A stretch of 64,000 nucleotides of DNA from Candidatus Chromulinivorax destructor (GTDB lineage: Bacteria > Babelota > Babeliae > Babelales > Chromulinivoraceae), in NCBI RefSeq assembly GCF_003366055.1, contig NZ_CP025544.1:975278-1039277 (forward strand). Direction: 5' to 3'. A model generated the notes under the pieces. That model searched no databases, had not been told where the DNA came from, and saw only the letters and a list, made by a program, of their open reading frames with translations. The position numbers were made by a program, and so were the translations under genes. Of this stretch, positions 53,726-62,494 are shown one piece after another (the first letter of the stretch is position 1; the number at the start of each line of letters is the position of its first letter).

Positions 53726-54469
53726 ATGGCTATCAAAATGAATGCTAAATCAAAAACGCTTCTTACTGTTTTACTAGTAGGATCACTATGCAGTCTACGC
53801 GCAAGTGATTTGGTTGAACAAGAACCAAAAAGATTGCAAATTACTGCAGCAACTGAACAAATTTTAGATGCAATTGCTGATGTTTCAACATCTGGCCAAA
53901 CAAGTGCTATTCAAGGTACTGGCTTTAATACTTCAACAGACAGTCTTGTAAATATTTCTAACAATACTACAAATGTGCCATTGGCAACAAATGCACAAGC
54001 AGTTGATATTTTACAAGGTAGCACTGCTGCAGGTACTGCTATCGTAGGCGGAACTACTTTCACAGCTGACACAAACGATTTAACTTCAGTTTCTCGTGGT
54101 TTATCTGCTATGGAAGGTGCTGGTTTTACATCAGCTTTAGCTAGTCAGTATGTTAATGCTCGTAATATTGCATTAGGTCAAGTTATTGCTGCAGAAGGTA
54201 ATTCTGTATTAGTAGATATTTACACTGCTGGAACTGGTAATGGAACTTTCACTGCATTAAATACAAATTTGGCAGCTATATCGACTGCTATTACTGCAGC
54301 TATGACAACTCCAAGTAATGGTACTATAAGTCCTATTCTTACAGCTATAAATACTGCGCAAACAGCTATGTTTACAGCAGCTGGAGCTCCGCATTCAGCT
54401 GAAGCAGTTAATGCTGGTTTACAATCATTAGAATTTGCTGTAAACAACTGGTTAGCTTTCTACCCATAA
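53726..54469 (+). CDS. Exported relative of the giant protein with one repeat unit (247 aa)
   Basis: The start at 53726 (MAIKMNAKSKTLLTVLLVGS) follows GAAAGGATTGTTT. After the signal peptide and RLQITAATEQIL it carries a single copy of the giant's unit: NAQAVDILQGSTAAGTAIVG, GTTFTADTNDLTSVSRGLSA. The C-terminus LEFAVNNWLAFYP is the family end. It therefore looks like the single-unit form from which the giant gene could have expanded, or a contracted form of it. A surface protein is inferred. Confidence 0.83.
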   Translation: MAIKMNAKSKTLLTVLLVGSLCSLRASDLVEQEPKRLQITAATEQILDAIADVSTSGQTSAIQGTGFNTSTDSLVNISNNTTNVPLATNAQAVDILQGSTAAGTAIVGGTTFTADTNDLTSVSRGLSAMEGAGFTSALASQYVNARNIALGQVIAAEGNSVLVDIYTAGTGNGTFTALNTNLAAISTAITAAMTTPSNGTISPILTAINTAQTAMFTAAGAPHSAEAVNAGLQSLEFAVNNWLAFYP

Positions 54470-54529
54470 TCTGATTGATCTAACAACGATAGCTGGGTAA
54501 CTAGTTTTCTTTGAAATTGATTCATAAAA

Positions 54530-54558
54530 AAGCCTCAACGATAAAAAGTTGGGGCTTT
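54530..54558 (+). terminator. Terminator of the 247-aa gene
   Basis: AAGCCTCAAC and GTTGGGGCTT pair with one mismatch around GATAAAAA, followed by a T run. Confidence 0.78.
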
Positions 54559-54561
54559 TTT

Positions 54562-54872
54562 TGTGCGTCTGACGCGCGCATAGTCTGTATGATGCAATAG
54601 TGCGTTCGCAATTTTAAATTTGTTGTAGCATAAAATGCTATAATTTCTTCTTTGTAATTTGTCATCGTATTACCTGGTAACACTCTTGTATAGAAATTTG
54701 ATATGCAGAACTTATGGTTTGTGCATTTTTTATAAATCTGCGATACTTTTCATATAGAATTTTTTTAAGATAGATCATTTTGTCAACATAAGGAAAGTAG
54801 TTTTTATTATTGCACTGCTCTTATAAAAATAATATGTTCGTATCTATAACTATAAAAATAAAAGGTTTTTTT
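54562..54872. other. 311-bp intergenic region
   Basis: AT-rich with no repeat-family copy or gene visible. It should contain the promoter of the 106-aa gene; a possible TTGTCA at 54780 is not paired with a convincing -10 box. Confidence 0.4.
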
Positions 54873-55193
54873 ATGAAAAAAAGTTTATTCGTAATTGTAT
54901 ACATTTTTTCTGCAGTATCGTTATGTGCAAGTCAAGGTCAAGAGAGTCATCTGTTATTGACACCTCAAGAAACCAGGGAATTGTCGTATTGGAAAAATGT
55001 TGAAAACTTACGTACAGCCCGTTATCAAAAATGTATTGAGAGTAATAATAACACGCTTACGATGTATTATGGTCTTGAGGTAAAGATAGCACAACTTCGT
55101 CAGCGAGTAATTTTAGAGCCAGAAAATGTTAAAGAATATACTTTAAAAATTGAACAGTGTCTAAAAGAGCGATACAATAATACGCATAAATAA
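54873..55193 (+). CDS. Small exported protein (106 aa)
   Basis: The start at 54873 (MKKSLFVIVYIFSAVSLCAS) follows AAAGG; the longer frame from 54810 lacks a site. After the signal peptide the chain is helical and charged (TRELSYWKNVENLRTARYQK, LEVKIAQLRQRVILEPENVK) and looks like a short coiled coil. It has only two Cys in the mature part. No family recognised. It precedes the Tol cluster by 400 bp and is probably separate from it. Confidence 0.7.
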   Translation: MKKSLFVIVYIFSAVSLCASQGQESHLLLTPQETRELSYWKNVENLRTARYQKCIESNNNTLTMYYGLEVKIAQLRQRVILEPENVKEYTLKIEQCLKERYNNTHK

Positions 55194-55219
55194 GAACTAT
55201 GAATTGAGTTATTTTTGTC

Positions 55220-55350
55220 AGGTTGTGTGAACCAAAGTTTTGCCTGGAGTTTTTTTATGAAACCTCCAGGCATTTGCGCGTCCTGGGTCATCATGTACTT
55301 TTTTCAACTAAAAAACCGTCACGTGGCCACCGCCATCTGATAAGCGTAGT
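55220..55350. repeat. Dispersed TIR repeat, copy 11
   Basis: The left end AGGTTGTGTGAACCAAAGTT is clear. The A-module is altered to TGCCTGGAGTTTTTTTATGA and AACCTCCAGGCA, which itself forms a hairpin. TTTTTCAACTAAAAAACCGT, CACGTGGCCACCGCCATCTG and AAGCGTAG follow. The right end is lost. Confidence 0.7.
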
Positions 55351-55604
55351 AAAATACAAATCATGCGATTGTCCAGGTAATTTGTTCCTGTTTGGTATAA
55401 ATTACCTGGAAGATTGTGTTGCGGTTACAATTTAAGGTACATTATGTCTTGAAAAATAGATGGTAGTATCTGGAGCATCTATTATAACCTATTACCATTA
55501 ACTTTAAAAAAGTGATAAAGTATTGTCATTTTTAGATATGAATCTTTTTCGATTTTGTTAGACTAAATGAGTTGTTTTTATAAGCATAATTTACAGGGGG
55601 ATGT

Positions 55605-56354
55605 ATGGTACAGGTAGCAGGTATGAATAGTATGTGGAGCCTTATTTTACAAGGCGATGCGATGACAAAATGTATCTTGATATTTCTTGTGGGAATGTCG
55701 GTGCTGTGTTGGTCAATTGCGCTCTATAAATTAGTACTATTTTCTATAAAAAACAAACAACTCAATCAAGTTGTGCAAGAATTACAATCTGTTCAGGATT
55801 TTAAAAATCTATTTGCGGTTGCAAAAAAACATGCAAAAACGTTACCAGGATATTTTCTGTCGCAGTCATTACGACATTTTAAAGAACTTTTATTGTTAAA
55901 AAAATCTGGTAAACAAGAGTATGCACAAGGTGCAGGTATCGATTTTTTACAGATGCAAATGAATCAATCTATCGATGAAATTTTACACCAAGAAGAGTCA
56001 CACGTTTCTACGTTATCGTTGTTTGCAGCAGTTTCTCCGTTACTTGGTCTTTTAGGGACGGTATGGGGATTAGTGCATTCATTCTTAAGCATTAGTCAAA
56101 AACAGTCAGCTGACATTGTGACCGTAGCGCCTGGTATTGCAGAAGCGTTGATTACCACGATTGCAGGGCTATTAATCGCGATTCCAGCGTTGATGTTGTA
56201 TTCGTTTGTCAGCAGCAAAGTACGAGAAATCGAGTTTCAGTTGTATATTTTATCAGATAAAATGATAACGATTGCTCGCAAGGTAATTGTTGAAGATCTG
56301 ATATCGGTAGAGTTTGATGAAAATTTTATGCATGATCAGTTAGATCGGGAATAA
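55605..56354 (+). CDS. tolQ: TolQ/ExbB-type proton channel subunit
   Basis: TolQ and TolR form the inner-membrane motor that energises the Tol system, which keeps the outer membrane attached and constricts it at division. A strong AGGGGGA site precedes the ATG. Three membrane segments are seen: CILIFLVGMSVLCWSIALYK, the SLFAAVSPLLGLLGTVWGLV segment, and EALITTIAGLLIAIPALMLY. The last two carry the MotA/TolQ/ExbB signature. The 249-residue length is typical. It is the first of four adjacent genes in the order tolQ-tolR-tolA-like-tolB, which favours TolQ over ExbB. Confidence 0.92.
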   Translation: MVQVAGMNSMWSLILQGDAMTKCILIFLVGMSVLCWSIALYKLVLFSIKNKQLNQVVQELQSVQDFKNLFAVAKKHAKTLPGYFLSQSLRHFKELLLLKKSGKQEYAQGAGIDFLQMQMNQSIDEILHQEESHVSTLSLFAAVSPLLGLLGTVWGLVHSFLSISQKQSADIVTVAPGIAEALITTIAGLLIAIPALMLYSFVSSKVREIEFQLYILSDKMITIARKVIVEDLISVEFDENFMHDQLDRE

Positions 56355-56356
56355 GT

Positions 56357-56782
56357 ATGAAAAATTTTCGTTCACGACGGGGACGTCGAGCTGTCGCATT
56401 GCCAGAAGTTTCTTTAACGCCGTTAATTGATACCGCGTTGACGCTACTTGTTATTTTTATGATCACCACACCGATGATGAATAATGTTATTAAAATAAAC
56501 TTACCGTCATCATCAGTTAATGAAGGTAATAGCCGCGATCAGCAAGAGACGATTGTGTATGTTGATAAACAAAGCAAGCTGTATTTAAACGGTGCAGAAA
56601 TGAACTTGCAAGCAATCTTGCTGAACTTACAAAAAATGAGCCAACATAAAGAAATCGACATTGTATTTGTTAAAGCTGACCAGGATGTTGAGTATGGCAA
56701 GGTGATTGAACTTGTTGATATTATGAAGACAGCTGGCGGTATAAAATACGTAGCTCTTGCGACACAACGTGCAGTACACTAA
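56357..56782 (+). CDS. tolR: TolR/ExbD-type proton channel subunit
   Basis: A 141-residue protein with one N-terminal membrane segment (LIDTALTLLVIFMITTPMMN) that contains the conserved Asp of the TolR/ExbD family, preceded by the usual LPEVSLTP motif. The periplasmic part has INLPSSSVNEG and VKADQDVEYGKVIELVDIMK, the family's folded domain. It begins 2 bp after tolQ and overlaps the next gene, so it is translated from one message with them. Confidence 0.93.
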   Translation: MKNFRSRRGRRAVALPEVSLTPLIDTALTLLVIFMITTPMMNNVIKINLPSSSVNEGNSRDQQETIVYVDKQSKLYLNGAEMNLQAILLNLQKMSQHKEIDIVFVKADQDVEYGKVIELVDIMKTAGGIKYVALATQRAVH

Positions 56783-57806
56783 AAAAACGTTAAAAAAAGA
56801 GATTTTTATAGCGGTCATGGTAGCACATTGTGTGCTCCTCATGCTTGTCATCGTTTCCCAAAAAGGGGATTTTGAGCACGAAAAATTTCTTATCAACACA
56901 AACTCTTTAGGATCGACGGTGGTGTTTATGCCATTGCATAAAAAAGTTGCTCTGCAGCAACCAAGCAATGTCATGCAAAATTCATCCCAATCACGCCGTG
57001 TGATAACGCATGAGGTCTATCAAAAAGCCTTAGCATCTGCGCAAAAAAAGAGTAAGCCTGCCGTTGTACCAAAAAAAGTTGCACCTAAAAAAAGTGTACC
57101 AGTCCGACAACCTACAAAAAAAGTTACGACGCAAGCTGAAAAAGCATCGACAACCATCACGTCAGAAAAAATGATGCCAGTCGTCGAGAAAAAAAAGATT
57201 CAGACTGTTAAAAAACTGGTTACACCTGAGCCAAAAAAAGTAGCAGAAAAATCTGTTGATAAGAAAAAAGTTATCGAAAAGCAAGTTGAAAAAGCTGTCA
57301 AAAAAGAAACAATTGCTCCTGTTAAAAAAGAGATTGCAATTGAAAAGAAAATAGAACCAGCTCCAGCTGAAATCGCTGAAAAAGTGCAACCAGGTGAGCA
57401 CGTTGCATCGGTACAGCCTGAGCCAATTAAACAAGAAGTACCTGAACTTCTTCAAGCTGTTCAACCTAATCAAGAATCTATTGAATCTGATGATGGTGAT
57501 GAAAATCTTGATCTTGATTTGAGTAACGTTTCGTTTGTTGGTCGCCACGATCTTGAAAAATATGAGATACAAGAAAAGATAAAAGCTGAGATTACCAAGC
57601 ACTGGAAGTTTCCGTTTGGTGTGAGTAAAACAACGTCATGTGAACTTGGCGTTACCGTCGGACTTGATGGTAAGGCGCTGCTTGTTATGATTAAAAAAGG
57701 TTCAGGAGTTTTGGTCTATGATATGAGTGCAAAAGCTGCAGCGTATCAATCACGATTCCCAAAAGAAATGTACGGTAAAGAATTTACAATTGTGTTAGGT
57801 TGCTGA
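56757..57806 (+). CDS. tolA: TolA/TonB-like linker protein
   Basis: TolA spans the periplasm between the TolQR motor and TolB/Pal. The protein has one N-terminal membrane segment (EIFIAVMVAHCVLLMLVIVS), a long Lys/Pro/Val-rich linker (KKVAPKKSVPVRQPTKKVTT and similar), and a C-terminal TonB-like domain (IKAEITKHWKFPFGVSKTTS, then CELGVTVGLDGKALLVMIKK). No ATG fits: the frame opens with TTG at 56757 or GTG at 56769, both overlapping the end of tolR. TonB-like rather than true TolA is possible, but the position before tolB argues for TolA. Confidence 0.83.
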   Translation: MRHNVQYTKKTLKKEIFIAVMVAHCVLLMLVIVSQKGDFEHEKFLINTNSLGSTVVFMPLHKKVALQQPSNVMQNSSQSRRVITHEVYQKALASAQKKSKPAVVPKKVAPKKSVPVRQPTKKVTTQAEKASTTITSEKMMPVVEKKKIQTVKKLVTPEPKKVAEKSVDKKKVIEKQVEKAVKKETIAPVKKEIAIEKKIEPAPAEIAEKVQPGEHVASVQPEPIKQEVPELLQAVQPNQESIESDDGDENLDLDLSNVSFVGRHDLEKYEIQEKIKAEITKHWKFPFGVSKTTSCELGVTVGLDGKALLVMIKKGSGVLVYDMSAKAAAYQSRFPKEMYGKEFTIVLGC

Positions 57807-59110
57807 TGAAAAAAACTATATTCTCTATTTTTTTGATGATAAGTTTTGCAACTTTTGGTTTGCAAACGCAAGAAGAGTCGATTCATATTGCAGTTTCTGC
57901 AATGAAGCACGAAAAAATATCGATTTTACTCGGCACTATTGGTGATGTGTCAGCAGAGTTACATGAAGTGGTTGGAACAATTGCATCAGATTTTCAGATG
58001 ACTGAGCAGTGTAACGTTACGGTTCAAAATTTTTCTTCGTTGCAAAAAAAGTCTCAAATTAAAGATCTTTTTACAAAAAAATATTATATCGCAATTTTTA
58101 TTATACAAGACAAGCATGGACTCAGCTGGCGTTTGTACGATACGCACAATGCAGAGATGCTTGCAGGTAAAAAGTATGAAAAAAAAGGGACGATTGTTCG
58201 TGGTTGGGCTCATAATCTAGCTGACCAAATCTGGCAAGATTTTATGGGAACAAAAAGTTGTTTTTCGTCAAAAATTGCCTACTGTAAGCAAGTCTGGGTT
58301 AAAGTCAATGGTCGAGATAAAGTGTATAAACATGTCTATATTGCTGACGCTGATGGCAAACATGCACGCGTATTGGTCGATATTCCAACCGTTTGTTTAG
58401 CGCCACGATGGAGTAACCAGCCAACTGATCCAATTGTTTTTTATTCAGAAAATACACTTTCTAACGTCCGATTAGTGATGGCAAATATGTTTGGTAAACG
58501 CAAAACGATTTGTAGTTTTGATGGTTTAAATATGTTGCCAGCTTTTTCGCACGATAATAAAAACATAGTCTTCTGTTTATCTAAAGATGGGTCAAGCCAG
58601 TTGTACCATTCGTTTATCAATGCTGAAAAAAAACGAGTATTTAATCGTATGACCAGCAACAATGCAGATAATTTTTCACCATGCTTTATAGATGACAACA
58701 CGATAGTTTTTGTTTCTGATTACAAAACATCTAAACCACAAATTTATGCAATGGATATAAAAACGTTACAGATTACGCCGATCACCAGCGACGGGTACTG
58801 TGCATGCCCTGCGTATTGTCCTGCAAACAATAAATTGTTGTATTCAAAAATGGTTGGCAAAGGTATGCAGATTTTCTTGTATGATTGTGCTACCAAGACT
58901 CATGAGCAGTTAACAACTGGTGCTGAAAGCAAAGAGGAAGGTTCATGGTCACCGTGCGGTAATTTTATTATTTTTGCTGCACGATCACACGGCAATAGTA
59001 GAATTGCTCGGTATAATTTATTAACGGGTAAAATGCATTACATGACGCCAAAATCTGAAAATTGTACCTACCCAGCATGGTCACCAGTGCATACGGTATT
59101 TGTTGAGTAA
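57806..59110 (+). CDS. tolB: Tol-Pal system beta-propeller protein TolB
   Basis: TolB is the periplasmic partner of Pal and TolA. The ATG at 57806 overlaps the stop of tolA by one base (TGATG), and AGG lies at suitable spacing. A signal peptide (MKKTIFSIFLMISFATFGLQ) is followed by an N-terminal alpha/beta domain and a six-bladed propeller of WD40-like repeats: ARVLVDIPTVCLAPRWSNQP, NMLPAFSHDNKNIVFCLSKD, NFSPCFIDDNTIVFVSDYKT and EEGSWSPCGNFIIFAARSHG. The 434-residue length is standard. It contains more Cys than usual. Confidence 0.93.
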   Translation: MKKTIFSIFLMISFATFGLQTQEESIHIAVSAMKHEKISILLGTIGDVSAELHEVVGTIASDFQMTEQCNVTVQNFSSLQKKSQIKDLFTKKYYIAIFIIQDKHGLSWRLYDTHNAEMLAGKKYEKKGTIVRGWAHNLADQIWQDFMGTKSCFSSKIAYCKQVWVKVNGRDKVYKHVYIADADGKHARVLVDIPTVCLAPRWSNQPTDPIVFYSENTLSNVRLVMANMFGKRKTICSFDGLNMLPAFSHDNKNIVFCLSKDGSSQLYHSFINAEKKRVFNRMTSNNADNFSPCFIDDNTIVFVSDYKTSKPQIYAMDIKTLQITPITSDGYCACPAYCPANNKLLYSKMVGKGMQIFLYDCATKTHEQLTTGAESKEEGSWSPCGNFIIFAARSHGNSRIARYNLLTGKMHYMTPKSENCTYPAWSPVHTVFVE

Positions 59111-59155
59111 CTAAATTATTATGTTTTTTCCATCTAACGCTGTCAGGTTGTTATA

Positions 59156-59590
59156 ATGAATATAAAAAATAGCATCGTATGCATGAGCTTATTATTTTTT
59201 GGAATGTATACTTCGTTACAACTTTGTTGTGAAAATATTTTGCGACCTCAACTGGACTGTTGCCAAGGAGTTTTTCAACCAGAAGTTGATGTTACAAGCA
59301 ATGAATGTTGTGGTGTTTCGTATAGCACGGTAGCGCTGACACTGACATCCTACACTTGTTTACAAAATTTAGCATGCTATGAGCCTTGCACGTGCAGTGT
59401 CCCGGTATCGTGTATTGGATGTTGTTGTCTTACCATTGGTGATCAATTACCAACCGAGCAAGCTGTCTATAAACCATTGCCAGATTTTTATGAAGATAAT
59501 CCAATTTATAAAAATAAAGTGCGAGCATGGACAGGCAGACTCAATGCTCAATTACATACCATAGAAGAAGACCCTGAAGAACATTTTTAA
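59156..59590 (+). CDS. Small exported Cys-rich protein in the place usual for pal
   Basis: A signal peptide (MNIKNSIVCMSLLFFGMYTS) is followed by a mature chain with about fourteen Cys, several in pairs or triplets (LDCCQGVF, NECCGVSY, SCIGCCCLT). The C-terminal third has no Cys and is acidic (LPDFYEDNPIYKNKVRAWTG, EEDPEEHF). There is no OmpA-like peptidoglycan-binding motif and so it is not Pal, though it sits 45 bp after tolB where pal commonly lies. Cross-linked envelope structure is a possible role, by analogy with Cys-rich envelope proteins of chlamydiae; no sequence relation is claimed. Confidence 0.75.
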   Translation: MNIKNSIVCMSLLFFGMYTSLQLCCENILRPQLDCCQGVFQPEVDVTSNECCGVSYSTVALTLTSYTCLQNLACYEPCTCSVPVSCIGCCCLTIGDQLPTEQAVYKPLPDFYEDNPIYKNKVRAWTGRLNAQLHTIEEDPEEHF

Positions 59591-59592
59591 TA

Positions 59593-59632
59593 AAAAAAGG
59601 GAAACGCATTTTTATGCGTTTCCCTTTTTTTT
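59593..59632 (+). terminator. Terminator of the Tol cluster
   Basis: AAAAAAGGGAAACGCA and TGCGTTTCCCTTTTTT form a long stem with a short AT loop. Confidence 0.9.
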
Positions 59633-59646
59633 AATGAATCAATGCT

Positions 59647-59926
59647 AAGCTGTGCAAATTAAATTTAAAAATTAAGATACAGGCCTGCGATATCGCTGCG
59701 CTCATCTCCGGAAACATTTGGTGGCCGCCATTTGACGATTTTTTAATAAAGAATTACGTTGCAAGCTGACGTACAATCTATGCAAAAAATGAAGCAAATT
59801 TTGAGAAATTAAACTTGGCTAAGATTTAGAATGAGTGCATCAGGCCCACTGGCCTGCCGATTCCCGGAGTTTTTTTAAAAAACGTAGGGCAAATTTTCAT
59901 CGTAAAAATTTTATTCACTCAACTTA
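59647..59926. repeat. Dispersed TIR repeat, copy 12 (longest, with internal filler)
   Basis: The left end AAGCTGTGCAAATTAAATTT and right end AAAATTTTATTCACTCAACT are inverted. CCTGCGATATCGCTGCGCTC, ATCTCCGGAAACATTTGGTG, GCCGCCATTTGACG, then about 90 bp of unrelated filler, then AGTGCATCAGGCCCACTGGC, CTGCCGATTCCCGGAG and AACGTAGGGCAAA. It occupies most of the 471-bp gap. Confidence 0.8.
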
Positions 59927-60061
59927 GAGATAGTTTGTAGCCTTGGCTGATGCCAAGGTTTTTTGTTGTCTGTGACGTTGAGATAGTAAAAATATGAAAA
60001 AATAGGTATATTTTGATCTTTATGATTGTACAAAAAATTTAAAATTCGAAAGATCTTAACC

Positions 60062-61030
60062 ATGAAAAAAATTGTCGTCGGCCTGATTTGTTTACTTGGC
60101 TTTGGTTTTTTATATGTTGTTATGCAGCAGCAACGACATGAAGAAAGCAAAGCGGTTTATACCATCGGAATATTGCAAACAGCATCGCATCCAGCACTTG
60201 ATGCAGTTGCACGAGGATTTCAGGAAGAGCTACAACGACTTATGGGTGATACCCCAATTGCTTGTGTGGTACAAAATGCCCAAGGTTCAGTAGCATCTGC
60301 TCACACGATTGCACAGCAGTTTCATGGATCAAAAAAATATGATCTATTCTTTACGATTGCAACGCCAGCGGCTCAAGCGATGCATGCGGTGGAAAAACAA
60401 CGACCAATTATTATTGCTGCGGTAACCGATCCAGCTGCATTAGATCTTGTGTATCAAGGAAGTAACGTTTCTGGGGTAACCGATATGATTGATGTCCCAG
60501 CTCAAGTTAGTTTGCTACAAAAATTAGTACCTACTGCAAAAAATATTGGAATAGTATTCACGACAGGTGAAACTAATTCGCTTGTTTTGGTTGCACGTAT
60601 GAAGTCTGAGCTGATCAAAGCAGGGTTAAACCCGATTGAATTTGCGGTTGGTTGCGAATCTGACGTACAGGCGGTGATGCAAGTAGCATGTCGAAAATCT
60701 GATTGTATTGTGACCCCAACTGACAATACCGTTGCATCAACAATTTCTCTCATCGCTACCATTGCTCGTAGTTATAAAAAACCATTAATTGTGAGTGATA
60801 ATATGTTAGTAGCTGCAGGGGCTTTAGCTTCGTGCGGTGTTGATTATGAACAAACCGGTCAACAAGCTGCTCAATGTGCATGTGCATTGTTAACCAAGGT
60901 GAAAAATATTACAGAGCTGCCGGTAGAACAACCAGTTTGTAATCAAGTGTATGTTAATCAAGAAACAGTACAACTGCTTGAAATTGCTATTTCTGAAGAT
61001 TTGCGACCATCTCTTACTTTTGTTTCGTAA
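60062..61030 (+). CDS. ABC transporter substrate-binding protein
   Basis: The start at 60062 (MKKIVVGLICLLGFGFLYVV) gives a signal or membrane anchor; an earlier in-frame codon at 60026 has no site. The body matches the ABC substrate-binding family with two periplasmic-binding lobes (YTIGILQTASHPALDAVARG, IIIAAVTDPAALDLV, NIGIVFTTGETNSLVLVARM, CIVTPTDNTVASTISLIATI, GVDYEQTGQQAAQCACALL). Relatives include TrpX-type tryptophan or amino-acid binders, but substrate cannot be assigned. A permease and an ATPase follow in the same direction, each after a gap holding a dispersed repeat. Confidence 0.88.
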   Translation: MKKIVVGLICLLGFGFLYVVMQQQRHEESKAVYTIGILQTASHPALDAVARGFQEELQRLMGDTPIACVVQNAQGSVASAHTIAQQFHGSKKYDLFFTIATPAAQAMHAVEKQRPIIIAAVTDPAALDLVYQGSNVSGVTDMIDVPAQVSLLQKLVPTAKNIGIVFTTGETNSLVLVARMKSELIKAGLNPIEFAVGCESDVQAVMQVACRKSDCIVTPTDNTVASTISLIATIARSYKKPLIVSDNMLVAAGALASCGVDYEQTGQQAAQCACALLTKVKNITELPVEQPVCNQVYVNQETVQLLEIAISEDLRPSLTFVS

Positions 61031-61115
61031 AGGAAATTGTAGAAAGCTGCGATGTTGCAGTGATAATTTCTGGAAGCAGTAGGGCGTAACCCCAGAGCTA
61101 TTGAAAGTTAAAAAC

Positions 61116-61396
61116 TGCCTACGATTTTGTTATCACAAAATCTCCGGAAATTTGACGGCGGCGGCCGTACATCGCTTTTTTATACAAAAATATGAGTTGG
61201 ATAGCGAAAAGTTTCCATATACTAAAAATTTTATAAAAATAAAATTGTATTTTAAATTTTTAACAAGTATGGGTGGAACTCATGATATGCTTTTTTATTA
61301 AAAAATAGTGGATAAGGCCCACCGGCCTCCAGCAAATCCCCGGAGTTTTTATAAAAAACGTAGGGCACAATTTCATAGTCAAAATTTTGTTTACAA
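61116..61396. repeat. Dispersed TIR repeat, copy 13 (split)
   Basis: GCCTACGATTTTGTTATCAC, CTCCGGAAATTTGACGGCGG, CGGCCGTACATCGCTTTTTT, then about 110 bp of filler, then ATAAGGCCCACCGGCCTCCA, AATCCCCGGAGTTTTTATAA and AACGTAGGGCACA. It lies between the substrate-binding and permease genes. Confidence 0.7.
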
Positions 61397-61430
61397 AAAC
61401 AAGGATATTTATTTTATAAAGGAAATCATC

Positions 61431-62276
61431 ATGATTGAATTACTCCAGATGCTCCAAGGTATTCTTGAACGAGGGCTTATTTTTAGTTTCATGGCAGCAA
61501 GTATGTACATCGCAACACGGGTCATACATTTTGATAATTTATCGGTCGAAGGAGCGTTTGGGCTTGGTGGAGCAGTGACAGCGTATCTGCTTGTTGCGGG
61601 GTATAATCCTTGGGTAGCTTTTGTTTGTGCGGGATTAATTGGAGTTGTATCAGGAATTGTAACTGGTCTATTGCATACAAAACTAAAGATCAATGCATTG
61701 ATTAGTGGCATTGTTGTGACCACTGGTTTGTTTTCAATTGCATTAAAAATTGCAAGTTCAAACATGACGCTTGGCAATAAGCCGACGATCTTGAGTTATT
61801 TGTCTTCATGGAGTATTGTCTATACACCATTCGTAATTCTTGCGCTTATAGTTACGTCTATTTTTGTGAGCATACATTGGTTTTTAAAAACTGAAGTTGG
61901 GTATCTTTTGCAAGCAGTTGGTGATACGCCACAAATGCTTACCAATATTGGTAAAAATGTTGATGTGTATGTTATGATGGGGCTTGCGATCTCAAATATG
62001 CTTGCTGCGATCAGTGGCTCACTATTTGTACAATATTCAGGATATTTTTCGATCTGGGCAAGTGTTGGCATTTTGATTATTGGATTAGCAGGAATGATTT
62101 TAGCGCAAACGATAAGTTCTCAATTTGGTCTAGCTTTAGTTGCAGGTTCAATTATTTATCAAGCAATTATAGCGCTGACGTTTGAGTTACAATTTGATCA
62201 GAATTGGAACAAGTTAATTACTGCAGTTTTGATTGTTGTGCTCATTGTTATCAATCAATCACTACAAAAAAAGTAG
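61431..62276 (+). CDS. ABC transporter permease (branched-chain/TrpY-like family)
   Basis: The ATG at 61431 (MIELLQMLQGILERGLIFSF) is preceded by AAAGGAAATC. The upstream extension of the frame is repeat sequence. The 281-residue protein has about eight hydrophobic segments, for example LSVEGAFGLGGAVTAYLLVA, LISGIVVTTGLFSIALKIAS, MMGLAISNMLAAISGSLFVQ and GILIIGLAGMILAQTISSQF. This fits the BPD_transp_2 family of permeases that partners with the substrate-binding family upstream. It should form the membrane channel; substrate unknown. Confidence 0.88.
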   Translation: MIELLQMLQGILERGLIFSFMAASMYIATRVIHFDNLSVEGAFGLGGAVTAYLLVAGYNPWVAFVCAGLIGVVSGIVTGLLHTKLKINALISGIVVTTGLFSIALKIASSNMTLGNKPTILSYLSSWSIVYTPFVILALIVTSIFVSIHWFLKTEVGYLLQAVGDTPQMLTNIGKNVDVYVMMGLAISNMLAAISGSLFVQYSGYFSIWASVGILIIGLAGMILAQTISSQFGLALVAGSIIYQAIIALTFELQFDQNWNKLITAVLIVVLIVINQSLQKK

Positions 62277-62287
62277 CGTCATCACAA

Positions 62288-62460
62288 AGGCTGAGTGAAC
62301 CAAATTTAAAAAATATAAACACCTACGATATCGCTACGCTCATCTCCGGAAACATGGTGGCGGCGGCCACAATACGCTTTTTGTTACGACAAAAAAGAGT
62401 GTGTAAGCCTCGTGCATCATGCAAATTCCTTAAATTTGTGTAACAACGTAGGTTTGAAAA
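62288..62460. repeat. Dispersed TIR repeat, copy 14 (inverted)
   Basis: The left end AGGCTGAGTGAACCAAATTT, then CCTACGATATCGCTACGCTC, ATCTCCGGAAACATGGTGGC, GGCGGCCACAATACGC, GTGTGTAAGCCTCGTGCATC and AACGTAGGTTTGAAAA. It lies between the permease and ATPase genes. Confidence 0.8.
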
Positions 62461-62494
62461 ATTATAACTGAGTAGTTAGAAAATAGGACCTGTT

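Noticed and set aside
55223-55435. 70-codon plus-strand frame
   Set aside because: It is made almost entirely of repeat copy 11, so the frame is incidental.
57162-57602. 146-codon minus-strand frame opposite tolA
   Set aside because: It is rich in Phe, Leu and Asn because it is the complement of Lys codons in the TolA linker; a shadow.
61101-61301. 66-codon plus-strand frame
   Set aside because: It lies in repeat copy 13 and its filler, with no start signal.
62204-62443. 79-codon frame overlapping the permease end
   Set aside because: It is out of frame with the permease and runs into repeat copy 14.
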